Assembly: GCA_963965975.1 (NCBI GenBank)
Contig: OZ014416.1
Coordinates: 8,474,432 to 8,538,431, forward strand
Reading direction: 5' to 3'
Source: Xestospongia bergquistia
Lineage: Eukaryota; Porifera; Demospongiae; Haplosclerida; Petrosiidae
DNA: 64,000 nt
Shown: positions 11,540 through 23,709 of the stretch, piece by piece
Numbering within the stretch: position 1 is the stretch's first letter
Layout of the letters: each line of letters begins with the position of its first letter
Position numbers and translations under genes: made by a program
The notes under the pieces: model-generated
What the model was told of the DNA's origin: nothing
The model's database searches: none
What the model saw: the letters and a program-made list of their open reading frames with translations, nothing else

Positions 11540-14500
11540 ATGGATATTATAAGAACCGTTTTTAATAGAAGGAATCAAGTAAGTTTATATAATATATATA
11601 CTATATAGTGTAGTACAAACATTTCATATTATTGTTGTCAATGAACACCAATGTTATCTCTCCTAGAAGTATACATTAGTAAGGTTACTTATAGTATATA
11701 ACAATGTATAGGGAGGGTCCAGTAGCGTAATGGTAGACAACTGTCCACTGCATATTATTAGTAGAATAAACCAGAACAGAACTGTCAGGACAAAGTAAGA
11801 GAATGTGAAATAATTTCTAATAAAATTAACTTCTTCATTATTGGATCTTTGTTTAACATTTGAAGACACACCTTCCATTGAAAGTTATATGTATATTATA
11901 ATCTATATCTTACTATTTTCAGAACTATGATTTACCTCTTCTCAATGCTGCTAAAGATGGAGACCTAGAGGGAGTGATGTTAGCTCTTAAGAATGGAGCA
12001 GATGTAAATTATAGAGATGAGGTTAATATTAAATGATAATTCTGTTTTTGTTATTAATGTCTTTCAATAAAATTAGTAAGAATATTTAATACATTTACTT
12101 GATACTGAAAACAGTTTAATAATTAATGACATCTCAAACTAGCAATGTTTGTTATATTATTAATTGTGAACTATTCTATTCAATGCAACTTATAATAAAT
12201 AATTTCTATAGCATAATCAGACAGCTCTATATCATGCCTCAAAAAATGGTCACACTGAGATAGTCCAGTTACTCTTACAACATCAAGCTGATCCCAATAT
12301 TTATGACAAGGTGAGTGTGTATTATGTATAGATATTGTTGTATGTACTACATAGTATTAAGTGTATATCATACTAGTACAGGATATATAGTGTATAGTGT
12401 GAGTTAGTGATATAATTGATGTTAATATTGTACTAGTCAATGTAACTTATAATATTTTTTTGTAGGATCAGCAGACAGCTCTACATTGGGCCTCAAGAAG
12501 AAATCACACTAAGATAGTTCAGTTACTCTTAAAATATAATGCTGATCCCAATATTTGTGACGAGGTTAGCGTTTATTGTGTATAGATATTGTTGTATGTA
12601 CTACATAGTATTAAGTCTATATCATACTAGTACAGGATATATAGTGTATAGTGTGAGTTAGTGATATAATTGATGTTAATATTGTACTAGCCAATGTAAC
12701 TTATAATATTTTCTTTGTAGGATCAGTGGACAGCTCTACATTGGGCCTCAAAAAGGAATTGTAGTGAGATAGTCCAGTTACTCTTAAAATATAATGCTGA
12801 TCCCAATATTTGTGACAAGGTCAGTGTGTATATTGTGTATAGATATTGTTGTATGTACTACATAGTATTAAGTCTATATCATACTAGTACAGGATATATA
12901 GTGTATAGTGTGAGTTAATGATATAATTGTTGTTAATATTGTACTAGTCAATGTAACTTATAATAATTAATTTCTATAGGATCAGTGGATAGCTCTACAT
13001 TGGGCCTCATATAATGGTCATACTAAGATAGTCCAGTTACTCTTAAAATATAATGCTGATCCCAATATTTGTGACAAGGTGAGTGTGTATTATGTATAGA
13101 TATTGTTGTATGTACTACATAGTATTAAGTCTATATCATACTAGTACAGGATATATAGTGTATAGTGTGAGTTAGTGATATAATTGATGTTAATATTGTA
13201 CTAGTCAATGTAACTTATAATAAATAATTTCTATAGGATCAGTGGATAGCTCTACATTGGGCATCGTATAAAGGTCATACTGAGATAGTCCAGTTACTCT
13301 TAAAATATAATGCTGATCCCAATATTTGTGACGAGGTTAGTGTGTATTGTGTATAGATATTGTTGTATGTACTACAAAGTATTAAGTCTATATCATACTA
13401 GTACAGGATATATAGTGTATAGTGTGAGTTAGTGATATAATTGATGTTAATATTGTACTAGTCAATGTAACTTATAATAATTAATTTCTGTAGTATCAGA
13501 AGACAGCTCTACATTGGGCCTCAAGTAATGGTTATACTGAGATAGTCCAGTTACTCTTACAACATCAAGCTGATCCCAATATTTGTGACAACGTCAGTGT
13601 GTATTGTGTAAACATATTATTGTATGTACTACATAGTATTAAGTCTATATCATACTAGTACAGAATATAGAGTGTATAGTCTGAGTTAGTGATATAATTG
13701 ATGTTAATATTGTACTAGTCAATGTAACTTATAATAATTAATTTCTATAGGATCAGTGGACAGCTTTACATTGGGCCTCATATAATGGTCATACTGAGAT
13801 AGTCCAGTTACTCTTAGAACATCAAGCTGATCCAAATATTTGTGATATGGTTAGTATTAGACTCATTTTATTGATAATTTACTTTTTGTTAGTATGGTGA
13901 TACTGCTTTGCATATTGCCTGCAGTGAGGGTAATTTTAATATTATTAGCTGCTTGCTATCTGAAGGAGCAGATTTAACTTTTAAGAATAACAACGGTAAC
14001 ACTCCATTAGAAAAATGCCCAGATGCAAGCAGGAATGATATTGTTATTCTCTTTAACAAGCATAATCCAAAGCAAGGTGAGGTGTTATTAAAGATGAACA
14101 ACACTACACACTCACACATACCTTATTTGTTATTATCTAGTTTTGGAAGATGTGTCTAAGTGGAATATTGAAAATGTTGAAGAAGACCAGGTCTTTGAGA
14201 AAAGAGACTATGGAGTCATGTTAGTCATTCCACCATCAGCAGTAGAGACGAAAGAAGAAGTTAAAACTGAAGTTAAGGTTGTTGCACCTGAGGAAACAGA
14301 TATCATTCTCCCTCCTGATGTTGAGCTTGTGAGCTGTTTCTATAAAATTGAAACAACTGGAAAATTTTTAAAACCTATTGAACTTTATCTTCAACATAAT
14401 GTTGAACTGACATCACAAGAAGAATGTGAACAACTAGCCTTTATAAAAGCTAAAGGTCCACCACCTTATAAATTTGAGTTAGTGCCAATTGAAATTGATC

Positions 14501-17396
14501 AAAAGTTCAAGCCTAATGACAACTCAGGTGTTGTAAGAGTCTCTGATTTCTCTATATTCAGCATTGTCAAGATCAAGCAAAAGTTAAAAAGTCTTTTCTC
14601 TCAATCACCATCTTCTAGCTATGTGATGACAGTATTTTTCAAGCATTTGTTAAGTTCTAGTTGGGCAATCCAAGTAGTGATCACAAAGAATCTTGGACCT
14701 TTTCTTACGGTAATCAGTTACAAGTAAAGTAATATCATACTAACTTAACACAATCCTATATATATTATATCTACTATTTTGTCTGTATTAGAGAGTTAGC
14801 ACTGAGAGGTCTTATGAAAGTTGGAATAAGATAGAATCAGTCTCTTTTCACTTTGATCCAGAAGTCAACGAAGTGACATCTTTACTTGACAATGACTACT
14901 ATGACATCAAGCCATTAAAAAAGCCATGTCAAGTAAGATATTAAACCTTTTTAATGTAAAGGATCATAATATTATTTTGATAAGGTCACTAAGGAAGCTG
15001 TTGATAAAAGTCAACCTGACACTGCCCTACATTACTTAAAATTAAAAGCTTCACTCAAAGCAAACCAAGAGCTTACAGATTTAGAGCTCACATTTAAGGG
15101 AACGAGAGATGGAGAGAGTTTAGTTATTGCAAGAGAAGAATTACAACAAATACAAAGTAGGACAGGTATGAGATATTAAAGATACTGTTGTAATTATAAT
15201 TGTTCTGAATTATAATTAATTTATGCTATTCTTTAGAGGATGTCCCCACTGCTCAATCTGTTTCCAAACATTCAGAGCTCTTGTCTCAAAAAGAAATTTA
15301 TAATGACTTGTTATGTGAGCATGAATTACAAAAATGTTTTACAATTTGTTACTACGACATATATCATTTTATTATTAGGTGAAGGACCAAAGCCACCTGC
15401 TACTCTTTCTACTAGTCAACCTAGTTCTACCAGTACCCTACCTCATACTACTTTTACAACTTTTCCTATTTCTCCTACTTCAACTGCTAGTACTCCTAGT
15501 TCTGTTGATAACCAATCTTCTAATAATACTCTTCCCATTACCAGTAATACTTCTCATTCCAGTATGAAATCTTCATGTCAACCAAAAATTTCAAATGACT
15601 TATTAGGTAAGCCATTGAAGTGGAAATGAAATGAAAAGATTATTCTTTCACATCATATAAATGTATTGTTATTATATAAAGCCATTTTATTCATTAGATA
15701 AAGAACCAAAGAAGCATCACCTGATGACATTACTTCATCCAATTATGTATAAGTGGGATATTATTGGTGTACAACTTGGTGTACCAGATGTTTATATAAA
15801 ATGCACTTTTGAGGAACATCAACATACCAGAAAACTCTCTGAAGTCCTTCAGGTCTGGATAGATAAGAAAACTCGTCTGGTTTGTTGGTAAACAATTATT
15901 ACTGTTGTAGAAGAGCCACCTGTAGAAAATAAAGTAGTAGCTGATGATATATATCAGTTCTTAACAAGACCAGATATTCAGAATGAATATCTACCTTTTC
16001 ATCATCATACTGGTAATTTAAAATTTTATTATGTAAATAAATGTTGTTAATAATATTGTTATAACTCTAGGTCAGCTGATCACTACATTTAATTCTCCAC
16101 CTCCAATTGCACCAAAACCTACTAAGAAGAAAGGTACTAGAATAATTTATTTCTATATGCTCCTGGAGAATGAATGATCATTTTCCTTTTCTAGTAGAGA
16201 TAGATGAAATGGAACAAGAAGCTCCATTACAATCATCTAATCCTATTGGAGTAAGAACTATTTTAAAAACTATCAAAATGTCTTTATCTTTCTTAGTTTG
16301 CTGCTCATTGTCTTCATAAACAAGCTAAACAACGGGAGGAGAAAGATAATGATATGATAGTAGCTACTAAACATATGGCCAGACTGATGATGAAAATGTC
16401 AAAGTTTGCCAAGTAAGTGCATGTCAGAGAATGAAATGTGTGTATTTTGTGTAATGTAATAATTGTTATCACTTAATATTCTATAAAAGGATGAAATTAG
16501 ATACTTTATAGTTACATATAATTCTTTGCCATTCATTATAATATCTTTCATTACAACATGTTACTAGATTGAGTTTATATTTAATTCACTGCTGTATTGT
16601 GGTATTATTAATTTACATAGTGATGAAGTTGGTGAGGTGACATCCAAAGAGGATTTTATGGAAACAGCTACGCTTATAACAAAGGAGAGTAAAAAAGTCA
16701 TCAAAATGGCTAAGAAAATTGCTACTTTTTGCAGAGATGAGAAAATTAACAAGGTGAGCAAAATTAATATATTATAGTGACTAGAGAAAGTGATATGTTC
16801 TTCTTTAAAAGTGATGATATTACTATATTAAATTTGTATTGAATGTAATATATTTTGCACAACATTTTATACAAATATACAAAGATGCCATACTGAGTAA
16901 CTTTTGTTATATAATTCAGAGTTGTATATATACAGTCTTAATATATGTATGGACAAGTTATATTATTATATGTAGAGAGAACTTTTACTTTGGAATGTTG
17001 CTTGCTTACAGTTCTTGTTTGTTGTATAATATATTTGTTTAACTTTTATTTCAATTGTTATAGAGTTTGGTACAAAGTTATGAAAAAATTGAAATGATTG
17101 CTCATCAACTTCAAGCAAATGTTTCTGTAGAGAATACCAGACAAAAAGGAAGAGGTAATGATGAATATAATTGATAATAATAATTATTGTTAAGTGATAA
17201 GTAGTAATTTAAAGTTGTTCATTTTTGCATAGATCCCAAAGAAGACAAGGAAGCCACTCAACTGTTGACCGTTAATGCTGAGAACCTAATGTCTGCAGTG
17301 TCTGATATACTCAGTATTACTGAGAGTGCTATAATAACAGTACCTCCTGAAGATCATGCTCAACTGACTGGCCTAATAAGTTGGGTTAAAAGTTGA
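11540..17396 (+). CDS. Gene B: ANK-ZU5-UPA-Death-vinculin-tail protein with in-frame stop in Death domain
   Basis: Exons: 11504-11578 (ATG at 11540, [13 protein letters not shown]), 11923-12021, 12212-12310, 12466-12564, 12721-12819, 12980-13078, 13237-13335, 13494-13592, 13751-13849, 13893-14076, 14141-14709, 14792-14932, 14985-15165, 15237-15314, 15379-15606, 15698-16012, 16071-16133, 16195-16250, 16297-16412, 16621-16753, 17064-17154, 17233-17396. The coding sum is 3150 nt. Codon 802, at 15889-15891, is TAA where all paralogues have CAA, so translation would stop at 801 aa inside the Death domain. Everything downstream is still open to a normal terminal TGA. This suggests a recent nonsense allele, a truncated isoform, or a sequence error. 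A nine-codon upstream ORF (11510-11536) precedes the start. Confidence 0.8.
11923..14076 (+). CDS. Gene B ankyrin-repeat exons (9)
   Basis: N-terminal cap exon ([17 protein letters not shown]), seven 99-nt repeat exons and a 184-nt C-terminal cap exon ([18 protein letters not shown]). Repeat spacing is 254-259 bp. Repeat 1 begins [16 protein letters not shown], others [10 protein letters not shown] or [10 protein letters not shown]. The residues after the repeat start, and those flanking the Gly-His, differ between units, while the helix core EIVQLLL is constant. Confidence 0.9.
14141..15165 (+). CDS. Gene B ZU5 domain and UPA-like segment
   Basis: Exons 14141-14709, 14792-14932, 14985-15165. 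ZU5 landmarks: [41 protein letters not shown]. Subtype II, shared with E and F: after KFEL comes [16 protein letters not shown], and the last strand reads [11 protein letters not shown], with D-F-S in place of the self-cleaving H-F-S. The UPA-like part ends [19 protein letters not shown]. Confidence 0.75.
15698..16012 (+). CDS. Gene B Death domain exon with nonsense codon
   Basis: [17 protein letters not shown] ... [20 protein letters not shown], then TAA at 15889-15891, then the normal [11 protein letters not shown] continuation in the same frame. Subtype I Death domain, unlike its subtype II ZU5 and tail. The C-to-T change also creates TTG|GTAAAC, a possible 5' splice site just before the stop. 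Confidence 0.75.
16071..17396 (+). CDS. Gene B Pro-rich hinge and vinculin-like tail (downstream of the stop)
   Basis: One Pro-rich exon ([13 protein letters not shown]), acidic hinge ([11 protein letters not shown]), then four tail exons. Subtype II, shared only with [54 protein letters not shown], ending ISWVKS. It is intact, but would not be translated from the full-length message unless the upstream stop is bypassed or spliced out. Confidence 0.75.
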
Positions 17397-20300
17397 GCTG
17401 AAGCTACATCACCTTGAATTGATTTTATATAATTTGTTATGTTTTTATAATTACAATATTTTATATATTGACAAGTATATTAGAAACTGCAACAGTTTTT
17501 AAGCTGAAGTTTTTATATTACCATATAATAATTTTCCCTTTTGACATAGTTATTTTCCTTATGTTATATAATTTTTGGATATAGTTTAAAGGGGTTTTTT
17601 GTGTGTAAGAAATTTTGAGTTAGTTCACATCAATTAAAAACTTTTCTGCTTCAATATATCATACATAAGTTATAAAAGAATTATTGTATTGTATTATATG
17701 AATACATTTATATAATAATGGATACTACCAACTTTAGTAATGATCAAGAGAACAAATACTTCAAATTTGATACTTTATATATTAAGTTGCACTCTCAAGG
17801 CATTGGTTTAGGGGGTAGTTTGATGATCAATAATGTGGGTGTGGTTCAAATTATTAACTATGTGCTTATTGTATCATGCAGCTGCAAACCAGATTACAAC
17901 TAGGGCTCATTCAGTCTCTGAGGGAGTGCACAGAATTAATGGATAATACAAGTATTTGCTGTATTATTATTGAAAAATTTACTCAATAGCTAACTTAGTT
18001 TGAAGTTATCACTGTAAACTACACTAGGGTCAGTTAGCATGGGTCATTCATTACATTGTGTAGATAATCAACTCACAGACATCAAAAGGTCATCCATTAA
18101 TTTCAGTGGCAGTTCAGGAGTTTAGTGAGTTCAATACTATTATAATTATAATAATGAAATAGTTAATTAAGGAATAATTATATGTATATCTATAAACAAC
18201 TTTAAAATTTCATTAGATATTATGATGCTATGGGTGTCATTGTTAGTATATATCTCAATACTTCTTGTTGAAGATTGTTAGTTAGTCAGTTAGTTAGGAT
18301 AACTTAGTTTGAAATTACCAATGTAAATTAAAGTTAGTGCAGGTCATCATCACATTATGTGAATGATTGATACACAGCTATCATACTTCAACATTGGTAA
18401 GTCAAATATTTAGTACCAGTTCAGGAACTTAGTAAGTTCAATAATATTAGACAATGATGAATTAGTTAAGGAAAAATTTACAAGTAGTTTAATATAGCCA
18501 CAAATGAAATTTAATATAGCAACAAATGAAAGATTAGCTACTATATATATGATAACAGTTACACAACCATCAGTTTTAGCATAATATCTCAGTACTTCTT
18601 GTTGAAGTTTGTCAGTTGCCAGTATTAATTAATTGAATTTCACTCTCATGGGTCAGTTAACAACAGAGTGGTGATATAGTCCATTACAAATACATTAATA
18701 GAGACAAAGAGCCATTGGCTAACATTTGGATGAATCTTCCATAATAGTTAATCAGTCCAAGAAAGACCTACTATTAAGAACATTACATCATTTGCTAATT
18801 GTAAAGGAGACTTTATACCATATGATACTATGGAGATTTACTGAAGTATTATGTCCTTAAAAACATCTGAGGCATCTTCACACAATTCAAAGAGAATGTA
18901 CAGTGTCATTCATATAACAGTCCTCCTCTAGTTGATATCACTGAAGTATTATCAACTAGAGAGGACTACTGAAGTGATGATGTCATATCAACTAGAGTGG
19001 AATACAATGATTATATACTACAAAGTGTAGCAGAATCATATGATTATCTACCACATACAAATTGTATCCACCTACTCTACATAATGATGCAAGGAAGATA
19101 TTGGTACACACATTATAATAAGGAAGCTCTATTGTAATAAACAAGGTATGCATAGATATATATATTCTTTGGGATAAATGTATTTGAATGTTTCCTTACT
19201 GTAGATTGGGAAAGTTCATTGTGAAAAAACTAAATGATATATGAAAAACACATTGAAATATTTATGGTAGAATATTTACAATATGTAATACACATGTTCC
19301 ATTGTGGTGTTGAAAATGTAGATAGTATAGATATAACTGAAATGGCTCTTTTGAGATATCTGAAATCTACAGATGGATTTCATTATAATAATAATTAATA
19401 GTAATTAGCTGTAATTGACAAGTTAAAATTCATTGATGCAGCAATAGATAGATATAAATTGTGTAAAAAATGAAATTAAAAAATGAAATTAAATGTATTG
19501 ATGCAATGGCCAAAAGCAAGTAACAGTGATAATATAACATGACATTCTGAGAGTCCTTACTAAGTAGCTATTATTAGGAAATGCATGAGAGAGAGTCTGA
19601 GGTTATGTTATAAGTTTTTGTGAGTCATGACACTTTATAGCAGTCTCTCACTTTGTTTAGGAACAAATGGATTTATAATTGTACATTAAGCTCAACAATC
19701 TTACTCAGTGTGGGGATCAATTAAATTGGGTGTCAGTCCTCATACATCACACACAACCCCAAGGGGCCAAGAATATGACCAACAAACTTTTCATTACATT
19801 GACTGCTCTAGTTGGGGCTCTGCTAAGGCTTGTTCCACCTAGCTAATATGTAGATTTTGTATTATTATTATATGTATTATATATTACACTAATACTTCAT
19901 TGTTCTTTACTCATAAATGTTAGCTACTTATGTAAGGGATTCTCAGAATGTTACACTGTCATCTCTACCTTTATATGTTTTCATTTTCAGAGTCCTTTAC
20001 TATTTAAATACTCTGATTTCTATGACAATATTGTTGTATTTTTGGTCAATATTCCTTGTTTCAATTAACTTCATTTTAAATAATTATCTCACTCTATCAT
20101 AATTACATTATTGTATATAATAGTAATAGTATGTATAATATTATAACAAGTCATACAAAACTGATAACACAACACCACCACACCTACATAGTGAGTGTTT
20201 ATATATATTAATACATCACTTTGGTATGACCTTGATGTACTATGGAATTTATTTTTTGTTACTTACCTGTTGTGTTTATAGTAAATTCCATGTGTAATTG

Positions 20301-20798
20301 TAAACTGTTTGTAAGAAAAGCCAATTTAACACTTCCATAGCTATTCTGTAAATTCATTTGTTGAATTCATACACAAGGTTATCTACAGAGCAGCTTATTT
20401 AAAAGTGAAACAATTATAATGAAAGTAGCCATGGAATTGTTACATTAGCTCTTTTGACACTCAGTGTACAATCTGACATGATTATACCATAAACACCACA
20501 AGTATCCATAGTAACAGAGAGTGAGGTATAGTAGCCACACAATAATGATTTTTAATGCCTTGATACTTATTTCATTCTTATTACAACTCTCTTGTAAGCT
20601 AAACTTACAAATAATATATCATTTGTATTTGTGTATTATGCTCCCATACTGACATTGGATTGTCAGGTATTCTAATAAGTAATATTCTTATAAACATATA
20701 TTCATATGTATATTGATATATGAATTCATGTCATCATGATACCATGTTATGTTAGAACAATGTTGGTAATTATAGTTTAAGTCTTTCCCTATCAATTA
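17397..20798. repeat. Gene B 3' flank, paralogous to 47713-51225
   Basis: No gene seen. It aligns along its length with the flank after gene E up to a common breakpoint (CTATCAATTA), so B and E descend from duplication of gene plus flank. Inside, about 17990-18640 holds two related ~330-bp units (each with GTAAGTTCAATA- or GTGAGTTCAATA-like and CTTCTTGTTGAAG motifs), and 18926-18962 a short hairpin (CCTCTAGTTGATA / TATCAACTAGAGAGG). Confidence 0.65.
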
Positions 20799-21640
20799 TT
20801 AATTATTAATTATTAATTGTTCATGTCATTAGTCTAGACAAATAATGAAGCTAAAATGAGGAAACACCATTCCTTTTATCATGTTTCCTTATATTAATTA
20901 ATTTGATTAACAGACTAATGATGTTAAACTATTCAAGGAAGTGTTTACATGTTCTACTAAAGCCAATTTATCAATTCCATATATGCATGGTTACTTTTTA
21001 AATTATCTATTTGTATATATGCTGTATAGAAAGAAGTATATAATAGATACTATATGATGTTTATGTATATATAATTATATTGATATTCTGAACATATTCA
21101 TACAATTCACTGATAAAATTGATTAACCAAGTTATGGTCATTTAGGCTGCATATAAGACACTGACTATAACATTACATTATTTCATAAGTAATATATTGA
21201 TTGACACTTGACAGTCATGTAGTTAATTATAAGATTCTGTTTAATGTCTCATTAGTTAGAAACTGGACCCATGTATAAGGGTTGTCATTATGGAATTTAT
21301 AACAGAACTGTCCTACATATTACATGTTTGTCCTATCTAGATCTGAGAAGTCGTTTGTTGAACATCATTTGTTAAAAAATCAACTCATAACTGAGTAATA
21401 ATTGTTTATGATTGCTGTGTCAACTGTTAATACAAAGTATATAACTGTATTTGTGAAGCATTTGAAACACTTTAGTTGTTGTGTTTGTCCACAGGAAACT
21501 GAACACAATTGTTGTATTAATTTATATAATATTATGTTGAACACTATGTGTACTATATCTATCAAAGTTGATGTCATGTATAATATTGTTCAATCCACCT
21601 GATTGGCATAACTCACTTGGCTGTTACATCATGACATTTT
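20799..21640. other. Gene-free AT-rich stretch
   Basis: No exon, RNA gene or repeat family recognised beyond simple ATTA-type repeats near 20800. Open frames here are short and of low complexity. Confidence 0.5.
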
Positions 21641-21808
21641 CCCTAACATCTATTTTCCTCATTCCATTCATGTGATTGTATGGCATCTTCACCTGTAACA
21701 CCTGGCTGTTTGTCACATCTTATATAAGTTAAAGTCCTTTTGTTTTTTGACAAAAGGATCTTGCAAAAAGAAATATTGGCTGCTTCAAGTTCAAGAGAGG
21801 TTGTTAAA

Positions 21809-23555
21809 ATGTGTGATGTAAGTGCATGATATTTAATAAAGTATAACCTTAGATCTCTCATGATTAGAAAAGTATTAGAATATGCAAAAATATTATTGTT
21901 TTACACAATGCACATATATATGTATATATATATATATAATCTACTAAGAAAAGTGATGCACAAGTTTGTAATTTTTATCTATTTCTCTATATTTTTCAAG
22001 GACTTACTCTCTGCTTCTAAACGTAGAGATGAAGATGGAGTCAAATCAGCTCTTGAAAAAAAACCTGATGTAAATTGTAAAGATGAGGTTAGTTATAATG
22101 TATTACTATCACAATCAATGCTAGAAGTAAATAGTAATCCTTAATGTTTTTTTTTAAATTAAGAACTGAAACAATTCCATGTAATAATTTTCTCAGACAT
22201 TAATAAATTATACTATATTTTCTTATTTAAATCTCAAATTAATTACCACTATACTTATTCTAGATATAACAAAGTAGACTTCTTCCTTTTGAGAATTATT
22301 CTCTTGCTAATTTTAAGTGATTTGTTCAAATTTGTTACTAACATCTTTATTATAAGAACATTACATTTGTACATTATCTGACACATCAGTGATACCTCTC
22401 TCTGTGTGAGGTGCTGTCCAAACAATTCATTAAGTGCATGTAGGTCACTGACACAACTATGGATGGCAACTATACATAATAAAACAGGCAGAACAATAAC
22501 GTTATAGCAAGTAATAACTCTCTTGAAATATTATTAGTAGTGTTTATTTTGGGGGCTTTAGAATGTGAGATTCCCCTAAATCATGGTTGACCTCCTCCTA
22601 AATTTCTCTATCTGTGTTAAGAGACTATAATCAACATTAATTTCATAGTATTGATAATCAATATTGTACAAATGATCCTCAATGACATTATTTTCTCTTT
22701 TTAAACACTACTTTTAACCAGCCTTTATTGTCACAAGAAAACTTCAAATACTTAGATGTTATTTGCAATTGTAATCTTGTGATTATTGAATTTTTTAAAA
22801 TAATATTGTTGCTTTTATTTTTTCTTTGCAGAATGGAGATACTCCATTACACATAGCTTGTAGACATGGACACATACCTATCATATGCTGCTTATTGTCT
22901 TATGATCCAGATACCACTCTCAAGAATAAAGACAATCGTACTCCATATGATGAATATGTCGCTGCAAATTGGGATGACATTCCCAATCAGCTTTCCAAGA
23001 AGATACCAGATGGTGAGAGATTGTTGTTGCCATGAATAAGCTTACATATAATGGCTTTAGCATTTATTCATGTTACATACTAGTACTGTATATAGTTTAT
23101 ATAGATTAATGTGCATATTAATTGGTATCACTTTCAGAGCTTGCAGGTACTATGTTATATCATGTCCAATGCCAAATTAATGATAATTGGTGTTTAGTAT
23201 TTGTATTTTTTCAACCAAAATTGCTATAATAACAGACAATATGTCTTTTATAAATTATTTTGGCCAATTTAGCAAGTTATAGCATCGTGATAATCTTTGT
23301 TGTTTGCCTTCTAATGAATTACTGTACTGAAAGTGATGCTGTGTTTTGATGAATATATAATAACAACTTGTACATTTTATGACAGCTTGAATAATTTATT
23401 GCCTTTTATGTTTTTATATAGATCAACCAACTTTTGGAATAGGGAGGTCTTCACCTAATCTTCCTGAAAATTTGTTATGTAAATTTACTATTGCAAGATA
23501 ATGCATACCAAAATCACTCTATTTAATGAATATAGTTGTGTTTATTATTATATTG

Positions 23556-23618
<63 letters not shown>

Positions 23619-23624
23619 GTGTGT

Positions 23625-23709
<85 letters not shown>

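Noticed and set aside
15379-15567. Leu-rich frame over the Ser/Thr/Pro linker exon (also 45695-45946, 58156-58407)
   Set aside because: It is the +1 shadow of the Ser/Thr/Pro linker codons; the phase-correct frame is the linker.
17718-17903. Small open frames in gene-free flanks (also 19917-20102, 51566-51766, 62891-63088, 63222-63419)
   Set aside because: Short, AT-rich, not preserved between the paralogous flanks, and without splice partners or domain resemblance.
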